From the NCBI GenBank assembly GCA_029379385.1, contig CM055609.1, forward strand, positions 3,100,001-3,164,000: 64,000 nucleotides of DNA, written 5' to 3'. Below the pieces are notes generated by a model. That model made no database searches. It was not told the DNA's origin and saw nothing but the letters and a program-made list of their open reading frames with translations. Each line of letters begins with the position of its first letter. Positions within the stretch are counted from its first letter, which is position 1. The position numbers and the translations under genes are program-made. This DNA comes from Quillaja saponaria (Eukaryota > Streptophyta > Magnoliopsida > Fabales > Quillajaceae). This document shows, in pieces, positions 1-9,790 of the stretch.

Positions 1-628
1 ATATTATATTATTATTTATTATTATTACTTATAATTATTTTATTATTTATTAATATTAATATTTTAGTTTAAAATTACTTAACTAATTTATTTATTTAAC
101 ATTAATTATTTATTTATAATTATATTATTTATAATGATATGAAAGGGTATTTTTGTCATTTCACTAAAATAATTGATTTATTATTATTTTTATATACAAA
201 ATTTTTATTTTTTTAATTTTATATGATTTTATATTTTTTTTTTAATATGAATGATACTTTTGTCATTTTACTAAATTAAATAATAAAGATTTTTTTTTTA
301 ATTATGAATAATAATATTATTTTATCAATATTCAACTTTTTTATTTTATGTGATATAATAATTTTTTTGTCATTTAATTGAACTAAATCAATTCCATAGA
401 AATAGGAATGAATAATCTAACTCGTAAGTTTGAGGATTCCTACCGCTATGGAATAAAATAACTAAAATAGAATGAGTACTCTGAGACTAAAAACGTACCA
501 AATAAAAAAAAATATTCATTCCCATAAAATCATACAAAGAATAGAACTAACTATTCTCACTTACCAAACTATCCCTAATTCTCATTTCTTTAAACTAAAG
601 AACCGTCTAATTCTCCATAATCTCTCTG
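1..628. other. AT-rich flank with poly-T tracts
   Basis: This is very AT-rich DNA without a believable gene. It holds several diverged copies of a motif like 'tttttgtcattt', roughly 100 bp apart, and a short MITE-like hairpin (listed separately). The part just before 629 is the likely leader of the decayed gene that follows. Confidence 0.6.
392..453. repeat. MITE-like short inverted repeat
   Basis: The arm at 392-409 (ttccatagaaataggaat) is the imperfect reverse complement of 436-453 (attcctaccgctatggaa), with a 26-base loop. Sequences of the 'ccatag..aggaat' kind are common at the ends of small plant transposon remnants. No target-site duplication was identified, so the family is unknown. 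Confidence 0.4.
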
Positions 629-1867
629 ATGGATTCTCTTCTCACCCACATGCCCATTGCTCCATTTCTTTTCCTAATTATTCTCCTACTTTCGCTTTTA
701 TTTCTCAGCTTTGCAGCAGCTCAATCCAGCAATTGCAGAACCTCTAGTGGTAACATACCCATCATTTACCCATTTGGCATTTGATGATGGCTGTGGAAGC
801 CCACATTGCAGACACATTCTTGCCTGCTCAGATTCGGGAAAACTTGAGTTCAGAAGCCCTTCAGGGAGATACGCAGTCCGTAATGTGAGCTATTCTGATC
901 CCCAAATTTTAGTCCCAATCCTTTCATGTGGAATTGTCAGGATGGTGATCAATTTCGTCCAACAAGGCCATTTAGCCTCGAGACAACCACACATTTTTTC
1001 ACTTTCCTCTCAAAACGAGTACCTGTTCTTCAATTGAAGTGAAGAGAATGTGATAAATAATTGAGCCAAAGCCCTTGTTTTGTGATCACTTTCCTGAACG
1101 TTGTGACTCTTGATCTTGTGGTAGTGCTAGTTATCTCTGTGGGAACTTCCCAGAATGGGCCTCTGCTTTAGGAACCAGTTCTTGTTTTCTTATTATCCTA
1201 AGGCTTCTGAGTCTTTAAGGTTGATGTTGAAGTACTATACGTGCTAATTATACTAGTGTCTATTGGAGAAATGTTGGTGCTAATTATACTAGTGTCTATT
1301 GGAGGAACGTTGGTGCTCCTCAACCGTGTATGATCAAGTGCCTGAATATGGATCAAGGGTTGATTTTGGTATTCCTGTCACTAGTTGTCTTCAATTTCAG
1401 GGACAGTATGAACGGAGGAGGGACATGTGGCTTTGACACAGAAACACTCCTGAATTTTTTGTGCCTGTGTAAGGAAGGGAATGTCACAACCTATTGTCCA
1501 GGTATGCCAGAATCATTTGGTACAGTCTCTCTGTTGTGTAATTTGCAATTCCCGTGACTTGGGTATAATCTTGCAGATCATGATTCGAAGCACAGTAGGA
1601 AAGTCCATGCTATTGCAGGTGATAAATTAATTGAATTTTGATGAAGAGCTTCAAATTTCAGAAAGCATTGATTCTGGGTTATGCTTGTGTGATTTTTTTG
1701 GCTTTTGTACTGTTGTAGGGACCATTACTGCTGTTTCAGCTGCAGGGGCATTTGGAATTGGAGTTGGTATTTGGTACTTGAGGAAAGTGAGAGCAAAAGC
1801 ACCAGTACATGTGGAGTTCAAAGCAATGAGAATATGCTTTTCTGAAACAGTCAGACAAATTAAGTGA
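629..1867 (+). pseudogene. GUB_WAK-type wall-associated membrane protein, decayed
   Basis: The reading starts at ATG 629 with a hydrophobic signal peptide and the GUB_WAK entry 'NIPIIYPFGI', then hits a TGA at 782-784. One base further the frame resumes with 'DDGCGSPHC' and more of the cysteine-rich galacturonan-binding domain. Later pieces are a WAK-associated C-terminal stretch (about 1400-1500, 'GGGTCGFDTETLLNFLCLC') and a transmembrane exon (about 1720-1790, 'GIGVGIWYLRK'). The frame changes several times, by apparent insertions (near 781, 990, 1400) and deletions (near 920, 1185), and cysteine codons appear replaced by TGA (near 1036 and 1112). A 36-bp tandem duplication sits at 1241-1312. 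No kinase domain follows. Relatives are type I plasma-membrane or wall proteins. The mixture of insertions, deletions and nonsense changes argues for a true pseudogene. Confidence 0.75.
1241..1312 (+). repeat. 36-bp tandem duplication inside the GUB_WAK relic
   Basis: Two adjacent 36-bp units begin at 1241 and 1277, each starting gtgctaattatactagtgtc; they differ at only a few bases near their ends. The length is 12 codons, so the duplication is in frame and repeats 'NYTSVYWRNVGA'. Confidence 0.85.
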
Positions 1868-2337
1868 GCTATATACCTTCTTTCTTTCATTTTGTTATCT
1901 TATTTGCTATTTTGTTTGTTTATTACCGACACCAAAAAGAGCCCATATTATTGCTTTACAGTGGTGTTTCTCAATTTTGCCATACTCCATGCAATAGCAT
2001 TTTGTATGTTATATGGATTCTATCTAATATACTAAATGGTAATGTCTGAAAAATTGGAACTGAGAGACACCCATTTTATATTCAACTTGTTCAAAGCTAA
2101 TGATTTCTTTGTTATGTTCAAGCAAAAATTTCAAATATTTGTTCTGTTTTGACGGTATATTTGTAGGAATGTATCTGCATGCAGTAGTGTTAGACTGTAC
2201 TTTCTTTGAACTGATAGGTGTTTGTTACAAAAATACATATTAAATGTCTTCCTAGAAGTCAAATATGGCACTTATTCAAAAAGCAAGCATAGAAAATGAA
2301 AAAATAAAAAGGTAAAAATGGGCAACAGTAGGCCAAA
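1868..2337. other. Convergent intergenic space
   Basis: This lies between the 3' end of the GUB_WAK relic and the 3' end of the pectate lyase gene on the opposite strand. It probably holds both 3' UTRs. I see no gene or repeat in it. Confidence 0.6.
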
Positions 2338-4246
2338 CTAACAAGCTTTTCCAGCAACACAACTCAGAGGACCTGCATTGGAAGTTAATGCAGGCACAAT
2401 GGACCCTGGAGCAACCAAGAAATATTGAGCTACTGAGTAAAGTGGAGCACAACTTCCATACCCAGATGGAACAAAACGAGCACCATTTTGAAATACATCC
2501 TTGGAAGATCTCCATTTCCAATTTCTCCATTGTATGTTGTTCCTTGACCTCTCTCTTAGTTACCTGTCATTGAATAAACTGTATATTCTTAATGTCTGTA
2601 ATATGTTGCTATATTGGGACCCTTCATACACTATACTGAAGAAAGAATGTGGTTTTGATTAACTACCTCTTTTGAATTGGGATTGTTTGGAGCTATGAAG
2701 TAGTTTGCTTCACTTAATATGGTAGGGTTAGCACTGCCACCAATAGCATACATCTGCCATTGATCATATCTATTGTTGACCACATGGGCATAGCCAAATC
2801 TCACCCTGCATTTCATCATAAAGTAATTAAATATGATTATTAATTGTATTATAGTACCAAATGTGTTAAGTAACTAAGGAAATCTTCCTTCACACTGACA
2901 TATTTATTCTGATATGTAAGTTAACACGGTCATCTTCAATACTTGTGGAAGAAGCAAATGCTTGAAACTTTAGCATTTTATCGGGTTCTTAATCTCAGAT
3001 TGCCTAGAAAGCATTATAGATACTCGGAATTAAATCTAAAATGGTTGCTTATATACCTGCCAGAGCTTAGCTCAATTGGCATGGTACCAGCCTTACGTCT
3101 CTCTCCCCCTCTCTCCCCACCCCCATGATCGAGGGTTCAAATCCCAACCTCGTTATGTACCAAAAAAAAAGATGTATTTTGGAGAATAGGGAATCTTCGG
3201 AATCGCAAGCATCCTCAATTCTAAAAAAAGAAAAGAAAAAAACACTCCTACCTTGGCATCCTTTCGATTAGGCCAGAACCAAACTGGTTAAAAACTATTG
3301 TCACTCTCATAATTTTATCTGCATGTATATCCATCATTGTGTCCAAGCAACATCACCTGCATTAACAGGAAATCAGATATTTGAATTCCCAAGTTGAAAC
3401 CACTATAGGGCTTCAAATTATGAACGCAAAAAATTCTTTTAATCCTATGTATATATGCCAGCAATATGTCGAAGAAAGAAGGAAAATGAGAAATATGCAT
3501 GTTCTGCTCACTTTGTCATGCTCGGTGAAGTAGTTGTTAGAGATCGTAATAGAAGTTGAGGCATGAATAATATCAATTAGACCATCAGTGCAACGAGCAA
3601 GAAAGCAATGATCAATCCAAATATTTGAGGAAGCAAATATGCTAATACCATCACCATCAGAGCCTTGACGATGGCCAATATGGTCAGTACTACTCCTAAC
3701 AAGACCAGCCTTTCCTGGTTTACAATCATGAATACTAATCCCATGAATAATAATATGGCTAACACCTTGAATTGTTAAGCATGCCCGGTTTGCAATTTCC
3801 ACCTTAGCACCTCTCCCATCAATGGTCTTGTAGCTATTCATAATAAGCTCATTTTTAAGTGTAATTACCATGTTTTTGGCAAAAATTATCCAAAGAGGTT
3901 GTGTTTGGATTACACCATACCGAAGCGTGCCGGGTTTAGGGTTAGCCGGGTCATCCGATGGATCATTTACTGTGTAAAGTTTCCCATACTTGCCACCAAT
4001 TGCGCCTTTGCCAAAGCCTACGGCGCAATCAGCCAAGGCGTGGCGGTTTAGTGCCCAACTTGGTTTAGTCCGCCAGCATGAGTCTATCAAATTCAAGACA
4101 TTCTTAGGAGTAGTGGGTGGAACGTAGCTTGAAATGGGTTTGGGTGGGTAGTAGTATTGTGTTGGATTTGCATGCAAAGTTGAAGCAAATTGTGTTAGTA
4201 TTATGCATAATGTGATCAAGAATAAGTGAGGGGCTAAGCAGGCCAT
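2338..4246 (-). CDS. Pectate lyase (PL1 family), four exons, two 1-bp frame breaks
   Basis: This is a secreted wall enzyme that cleaves de-esterified pectin by Ca2+-dependent beta-elimination. The exons are 3512-4246, 3252-3356, 2667-2805 and 2338-2563. Exon 1 has a signal peptide (MACLAPHLFLITL...), the 'SCWR' N-terminal motif, the Ca2+-binding stretch 'GSDGDGISIF' and the 'WIDHC' signature. The exon 2/3 junction gives 'ERMPRVRFGYAHVVNN' with the catalytic arginine region. Exon 4 ends 'AGPLSCVAGKAC'. Exon 2 has one base too many (near 3323, inside 'GHNDGYTADK') and so has exon 4 (near 2520, inside 'EKWKWRSSKD'). Removing both gives a normal 400-residue protein. With every conserved block present, I think these are sequencing insertions, but a recently disabled gene is possible. 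A tRNA-like SINE lies in the intron at about 3060-3170. Confidence 0.85.
3055..3172 (+). mobile_element. tRNA-derived SINE-like insertion in pectate lyase intron 2
   Basis: The sequence has a box A-like start (tagctcaattggcatgg), a pyrimidine-rich middle, a box B-like motif (gggttcaaatccc) and a short A-run at 3162-3170. This is the layout of plant tRNA-derived SINEs. It lies antisense to the host gene, in the intron between exons 2 and 3. I could not find a flanking target-site duplication, so the limits are approximate. Confidence 0.55.
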
Positions 4247-4338
4247 GACTAGCTTGTGGGGTTGAGAAAATGAACAAGAGGGATTTAATTAAATAGGAGA
4301 TGAAAGAGAAGGTGGTGCACACGATTAATTAGGCGTGC

Positions 4339-4348
4339 ATATATATGA
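4339..4348 (-). promoter_or_regulatory. Candidate TATA box of pectate lyase gene
   Basis: The motif catatatatg lies about 95 bp before the pectate lyase ATG (4246) on the minus strand, a usual spacing for a short leader. It is a single weak motif in AT-rich DNA. Confidence 0.35.
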
Positions 4349-4516
4349 CTTTCAAATTGTTTTTGATTTGTAATTAGTTATTTTAGTAAGATTTTTGAGA
4401 CTTGATTAAACGTGAGTGCACATTTGCACAAGCTTGGGTATAGCTAGATTGACTTGAACATTTTATTTTAGAAAAAAATTGAGATTATAATACAAATAAT
4501 AAGTCAAAATGAGATC

Positions 4517-4910
4517 AGCTTAACTATTGTTTTAGTTGGCCCTCAAGATTATTTCAGTTTTTAATATAGTCCCCCAAAAATATTTTTCAATCAATTTTAT
4601 CCTCTCTATGATTCAAATTTTTTCAATCAAATTACATTTTTTTAGTCTCATGTTATGTATAAATAAAATAATTTTACATAATTTAATTATAAAATAACCA
4701 AAAAAGTAGTGCAAGATATAAAAAGAACTTATGTACATTATTATTTTATGTCAAGTGTAGTTATTTCCTTAATTCATAAAATGTAAAGAAAAAAAGGGAA
4801 CTTGATTGACATATTTTGAATCTTAAAAGATAAAAATGATTGAAAAAATTCTTGGAGAACCAAACTAAAAACTGATATAAGTCTGAATGATCAAAACAGT
4901 AAATAAGCCG
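4517..4910. mobile_element. Foldback MITE-like element with ~95-bp inverted termini
   Basis: The block at about 4517-4625 matches the reverse complement of about 4816-4910 at most positions; both read approximately gcttaactattgttttag ... atttcagtttttaatat ... tttttcaatcaattttatc. The interior is AT-rich without coding content. Long imperfect terminal inverted repeats around a 390-bp non-coding core fit a Mutator-like or foldback MITE. No target-site duplication is clear. The outermost 16 bp on the right are duplicated once more at 4912-4927. Confidence 0.5.
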
Positions 4911-4927
4911 AACAGTAAATAAGCCGA
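4896..4927 (+). repeat. 16-bp tandem duplication
   Basis: The unit acagtaaataagccga occurs twice in direct succession (4896-4911 and 4912-4927), at the right edge of the foldback element. Confidence 0.85.
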
Positions 4928-5058
4928 AAGCATTTTATTTTCATACAGAACAAACACAACTTATTAACCCGGGCCCAAATCAAGTACAATCATCGAAAAT
5001 AGGTTCGATTACACAAATTATTGAAAGAAATTCCATATTGGAGTCCCTTTGATGGCCA

Positions 5059-5499
5059 TTAGTTTGCATAGCTGCACATCCCATACACACAAGCACTCCC
5101 TTTGTTACACTTATAGCCACAGCTTCCACAATTGTTCTTGTTAAACATAAGATTCACACACTTGCCTTTGCAGCATACCTCGGAGTACTTACATTTCTTC
5201 TCACATTTACCACAATTGAGTCTGTTTGAGGACAAATCCACACATTTCTTCTTGCAGCAATCCGGCCCCGGGCTGCCCTTGGCACTGCAAACACTAGGGT
5301 ATTTATCACAAGTTATTGTGACACGGTCGGGTACTTTATAGGCAAGGAACCGGCCTTGTCCTCTCAGAGAGGTTTGTTTTTCGTTGTAGCTATCATCATT
5401 GGTACTGGACAATTCTTCTTTGGAAGAAGTTGCTGAAAGAGTAATGTTGGCGAAAGCCATTAGCATAGCTAAAAGGAAGATTAAATTCAAGGAATTCAT
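5059..5499 (-). CDS. STIG1-like cysteine-rich secreted protein
   Basis: This is a single-exon gene of 146 residues from the ATG at 5499; an in-frame ATG five codons upstream (5514) is also possible. I prefer MNSLNLIF because the signal peptide core follows at once and ends near 'TLSA'. After a Ser/Asp-rich spacer comes 'LRGQGRFLA', then the cysteine-rich STIG1 domain with 'DCCKKKCVD', 'NCGKC', 'CCKGKCVN', 'NCGSCG' and the ending 'CVYGMCSYA'. Family members (tobacco and tomato STIG1, Arabidopsis GRI) are apoplastic signalling or stigma-exudate proteins. The reading frame is intact. A dead homologous copy lies 2 kb upstream on the same strand, so this is a tandem pair. Tissue specificity cannot be read from the sequence. 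Confidence 0.9.
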   Translation of the reverse strand: MNSLNLIFLLAMLMAFANITLSATSSKEELSSTNDDSYNEKQTSLRGQGRFLAYKVPDRVTITCDKYPSVCSAKGSPGPDCCKKKCVDLSSNRLNCGKCEKKCKYSEVCCKGKCVNLMFNKNNCGSCGYKCNKGSACVYGMCSYAN

Positions 5500-5598
5500 G
5501 TTTGTGTACGTCAATGTGGAAGAGAGAGCTAGAAATTAGATTGAATGAATGGGAAATTAAGACTTTGTTTGATGGACAATAATGAGAGGTGATAGAGG

Positions 5599-5606
5599 TA
5601 TTTATA
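5599..5606 (-). promoter_or_regulatory. TATA box of STIG1-like gene
   Basis: On the minus strand this reads TATAAATA, a consensus plant TATA box, about 100 bp before the preferred ATG at 5499. Confidence 0.55.
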
Positions 5607-7550
5607 GAGCTAATTAAGGAGCAAATTTATATAGCATGCATGCATATATGGGGCTTATAATTACTTGTGCTACATATTTTCTTTGTTGCAAATTTGCAAT
5701 AGTGGGGTGTCTAATTCAAACTTCCAAGTATCAATTCTTTGGGTAAAGAAAGGTAGGCTTGTGGTAGAGAATTGGGTTATTGAACATCAAATTAGGCCAA
5801 AGTGAAGAAAGATACATAGGTTTAGCCTTTGCTTGTTCAATAGTCTCCATGAAAACCGTTACCAAAGCACTGCCTTCATGCCCTTCCCTTAATTTCCATA
5901 TTGACTTGTATAAGTTTTAAATTTCTCTTATTCATAATGTAAGTCGGTGTATCAAGTAGGAGAAAATAATCTTATATGGGGCCTACTATATATTTTTAAT
6001 TAGAATATTATCGTGTACAAAATATTTTCTTTTTATAGATATAAAAGATCTTAAGTTAATAATATACAATGATCACACTTTCTTTATAAATAAATTCTCA
6101 TTTGATTGAACATTTTTGTTTTCCCATATGACTTAATACCATTATTAAGATTAGCTAGCTACTAATTGAGTAACAAAGCTACAATTAACACTGCATTTAG
6201 GTAGGAAAGGGAGAGGAAGGCAGGGGATATGAATTAGGAAAGCCCATAGCCCACGTTTTCTTGTTCTACCAACTTAGAAATTTGTATGAATCTGTTACAG
6301 AACCACTTTTTTAGATACTTACTACTTTACGCCTTCTTCTATTTTGCTTTTGACTTTCAGTTATGGTTACCAAAATCATCAATCAACTTTTAAGGAAGAA
6401 AAAACTTTTATGTCACTCGTTTCCATTGTTTTGTAGATCATATAGAGTACTTAACTAGGAAAAGATCCAAACAATTAGAAATTAGAGACATTCATTACTA
6501 TATATTAAGTTTGTGAAGGAACATTTCCCAAGTGTTCAACAATGCAACTGAGATTGTGAAGATGAGCCTCTCATTGAATTTTTTAAAATTTTTTTTTTAG
6601 AGCATATTTCAGTTTTCAAATACACATTATGAGGTAAAAAAATTATTAAGAGTTTTTTTGAAGAATTAAATGACAAAAAACCTCGATACTGTGTACCTTC
6701 CCTAAGCACATGCTTGGTTTGACTCTGTAAGCTTTAACATGTGATATCAAATCACTTGTATCACACTATAGAAGTTTTTATTATAAAATAAATAAAAGAG
6801 AATACGACATTATGCTATTGATCTAGTGAAAAAATTCACGAGAGTAGAAATAATAATACATTACTATAAGAAGTGATAAACGGAATGTATATATTTGCTT
6901 TTCCAAAAATAATAGGAGACATTTCTTTGAGTTTTGGAAATGGAATTTGTGATAAATATTTACGTACCCGATATACACTCAAAAAATAGAACTTAATAAA
7001 TAATAAATATTAACATTTTTTTTGTTAGCTAACAACTTATTGACAAGAAAACAAATACTTACATAACTAAATATTGTAAAAGAAAGCCTCTTTATTACGA
7101 GTACTCTTTTTTGACAATTGTTTCAAAACCTCTCCAAAGCCAATGTCATTATATATATAGTGATGTTAATGTTATCTATGTCCAACTTTTCAACACATGG
7201 GCTTATAAGAATATTCATCTTTAGACCAATTGAGTAGGATTCCCTGAGTTTGATTTCCACAAAAGAATGAAGAAAGTAGTAAACACCAAAATTTGGATAT
7301 ATATGCATGGTAATTACACAATTAAACAACAATTATATATTGGAATACTATATATATATATATATGCTTGGCATGCTCTTGGACCATACCAAGTGAAGTT
7401 ACAAAATTATGCTGAGTTTTACATTATTATTTTTTTCCTCTCTGTATGCCCTTATCAATAAGCAAAATGTAAAACATAGTTGCAAGTAGCTTTGAAGTAA
7501 GCTTGAAGTATTACAAAAGAATTAATTAGTACATTATATGTACTCATAAT
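5607..7550. other. Intergenic, AT-rich, no gene seen
   Basis: This stretch separates the two STIG1-type loci. It has poly-T and TA-dinucleotide runs (for example around 7349-7364) but no ORF with recognisable content. The part next to 5607 is the upstream region of the intact STIG1 gene. The part just below 7551 would be the 3' flank of the dead copy. Confidence 0.6.
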
Positions 7551-8004
7551 TCATGCATAATTGCACATACCATAAACTCAAAACTCCCCTTTCTTGCACT
7601 TCTTATTGCACCCACCACAATGTCTTTTGTCAAAGGATGCATTCACACATTTTCCTTTGCAACAAATTTCAGTATACTTGCACTTATAACCACACATTCC
7701 ACAGTTCAAGCGATCAGTCTTCACATTAACACATTTCTTCTTGCAGCAATCTTGTCCCAGGGCTGTTCTTCAATCGACAAACTCGAGGAAACTTGTCACA
7801 TGTATAGTTAGCAGGCAAGTTCTGTTGCGCAAGGAGGCGATTCAATCCTCTTAAAGAAGTAATTGTGTCTTGGATTTCAGACAATGCAATGTGATCATTT
7901 GGGACATCCTAGTGTTCTTCATAATCATCTGAGTTTGAAGCATCAGCAGCTGCAACAATGGCTATTAGTGCAAAAAGTGCAAAGAATGTGATTAGCCACT
8001 TCAT
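7551..8004 (-). pseudogene. STIG1-like pseudogene (tandem copy)
   Basis: From the ATG at 8004 the sequence reads a signal peptide (MKWLITFFALFALIAIVAA), a spacer with 'SLRGLNRLLAQ', then 'CDKFPRVCRLKNSPG'. The STIG1 cysteine domain follows after a frame shift: 'DCCKKKCVN', 'NCGMCGYKC', 'CCKGKCVN', 'HCGGCNKKC', ending 'VYGMCNYA' and a stop at 7551-7553. Three lesions are visible: an in-frame TAG in the spacer (about 7910), a one-base insertion just before 'QDCCKKKC' (about 7755), and a TGA where the family has a cysteine before 'VYGMC'. Two nonsense changes plus a frameshift make it a real pseudogene, unlike the single-lesion genes elsewhere in the window. Confidence 0.8.
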
Positions 8005-8066
8005 GGTTGAGAAAGAATATTTCAGCTCTGTGGCTGTATGTGAATTTTAGCAGGACATGCATGGGG

Positions 8067-8074
8067 TTTTTATA
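8067..8074 (-). promoter_or_regulatory. Relic TATA box of STIG1-like pseudogene
   Basis: Reads TATAAAAA on the minus strand, about 65 bp before the pseudogene ATG at 8004. The upstream region thus still looks like a promoter. Confidence 0.4.
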
Positions 8075-8649
8075 CAGACAAGTTTAGGTGAATGGTTGAC
8101 AATAAGAAACTGAATGTACAAGTCTTGCTTTTTCTATGTGGTCTATATTCATAAAACTACTTAGAAATTACTGAATTGTTGTGAAGAAGAAATCGTTTGA
8201 TTGCACATCAAGGAAAGTTGGCCTCCCACTGTATCCCCAATTGTAAATTAAGTTAAAGGACATATAAATAAAAAATAAAATCATAGAAAATATTAGTGAC
8301 TAAATCAGGAAAAGACCCTTGTGTTCTGTAATTAAGTCATAGTTGAGCACTAAACTTGAATTTCAAGCTACAATTTATTTTTTACTTATTTATTGTTTTG
8401 ATTTCTGAAAATTACTTTATTTTTCAGTTTTGTTTTTGAGAATTTTTTTTTTTAATCGGGTACTCTTTCATATTTCAATTTTTTTTGTTTCTTTTCTAAT
8501 TAGGTCATTAAATATTCAAGAAAAAATAAAACATAATATAATCTGCAGCATCGAAATAGTAATTTAGCCCAAAAGCGGCAATGCGGTTTGAGATATACAA
8601 AAACGGCACGACGCTCATAGTCCTTGGGTTAAAACGGGAAAATAGTCTA
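8075..8649. other. Intergenic, nothing recognised
   Basis: AT-rich sequence between the divergent STIG1 relic and PPR relic. I see no gene, repeat or clear motif. Confidence 0.5.
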
Positions 8650-8661
8650 TGAAAGTGTTGC

Positions 8662-9407
8662 TTGGAAATGTCCGTCGTCGTTTTGAGGATCTTACTGTGT
8701 CATCTAGCAAGAGTTATGAACAGGTTGAAACCGCCTTTCTTGAACGCCGGGAAACCATTTTCACCGTCGCAACCAGCAGCTCAGCAAACTACCAAGTCAT
8801 ATAATGCCATAATCAACTGTCTCTCATCGGATGGTGCTCACCGTGAAGTTCTTCCCACTATGCATCTATGCTTAAAGACCAATATCCCTCAAGACAACTC
8901 CACCTTCCCTAGTCTGCTCAAAGCTTGCACCTTTCTTAATCTGTTCTCCTCGTCCTTTCATTCCATCAATTGGTTGTTGCTAATGGTTACTTCTTTGATG
9001 CTTACACTGGGTCCTTATTGATTAACTTGTATGTCAAATTTGGGTATGCCAATATTGTGGTGACTTAGACACTGCCCAGAAGTGTTTTCAATGGGATGCC
9101 ATGGTGGGATCTTGTCTCATGGGGTGCCATCATTGAAGGATATAGATGTCACGGGAAGGGGGAGGCTGCATTGATGAGGTTATATTATGAGTTTCTGCAG
9201 ACTGGGATTAAACCAAACCATGTCATTTTCCTTTCTGTTCTCTCTTCCTGTAGTCATAATGGGCTTATCAATAAGGGTTTGAAAATTTATCTATCACTGA
9301 CTGTAGATTTTGGGGTTGTACCAAATCTTGAACACTCGTGCTTGTGTCGTCCACATTTTTCACAGATCACAATCCACACTCTCAACACTAAAGATATTAA
9401 GAAATGA
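8662..9407 (+). pseudogene. PPR protein relic with large internal deletion (At4g04370-like)
   Basis: The 5' part encodes an N-terminal PPR region ('SYNAIINCLSSDG', 'TFPSLLKACTFLNLF') and breaks frame near 8960. It continues in another frame with 'SLLINLYVKFGYANI' around 9010-9055. At about 9060-9110 it jumps directly to the C-terminal part ('DLVSWGAIIEGYRCHGKG', 'IKPNHVIFLSVLSSCSHNG', 'DFGVVPNLEH'). Both parts resemble, from memory, the two ends of the Arabidopsis At4g04370 PPR protein, which has several hundred residues between them, so some 400 codons appear to be missing. Functional members are organelle RNA-binding proteins. The position next to the DUF1068 gene matches the Arabidopsis order. 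Confidence 0.7.
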
Positions 9408-9790
9408 AATGGTTAAAAAAGTGGAAATCCAAGCAATGAGCAACAATTTTGAATCCATCCAAATTCATGATATATCCTGGAAAGTGTTCTAGAAGGGTAT
9501 TTATTTTACTGAAAACTGTTACAATATTATTTACAAAATAAATAGGAGTACTAATTATTAATTTACTCCACTAAATTTGTATCTTTAAAAGGAAAATAAA
9601 ATTGATACGACGTCGTTGCAACCTGATAATTATCCACTAATCCATTTCAGGGTCTTTGAAAAACGATATCTATCTGGGCGGTTTTCTCGTGTAGATACAC
9701 AAGTCGGAAAACCTATTTCTCAGTCATCATCCTCCTCTCCAGCTCCAGTTTACTGCCTGACACAAAAGAAGAAACTTCAAAGTAAAAGAG
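9408..9790. other. Promoter and 5' leader of DUF1068 gene
   Basis: This short spacer contains the perfect palindrome cgacgtcg at 9608-9615, then a C/T-rich leader (about 9720-9780) running into the ATG at 9791. No gene is seen in it. Confidence 0.5.
9608..9615. promoter_or_regulatory. ACGT-core palindrome upstream of DUF1068 gene
   Basis: CGACGTCG is an eight-base palindrome with the GACGTC core bound by plant bZIP factors. It lies about 175 bp before the DUF1068 ATG. A role is inferred from position only. Confidence 0.35.

Noticed and set aside
3055..3172. A functional tRNA gene
   Set aside because: It has A- and B-box-like motifs, but the distance and middle part cannot fold into a tRNA, and an A-rich tail follows; a SINE fits better.
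7620..7811. Plus-strand ORF of 63 codons
   Set aside because: It is the antisense shadow of the STIG1-like pseudogene cysteine domain.
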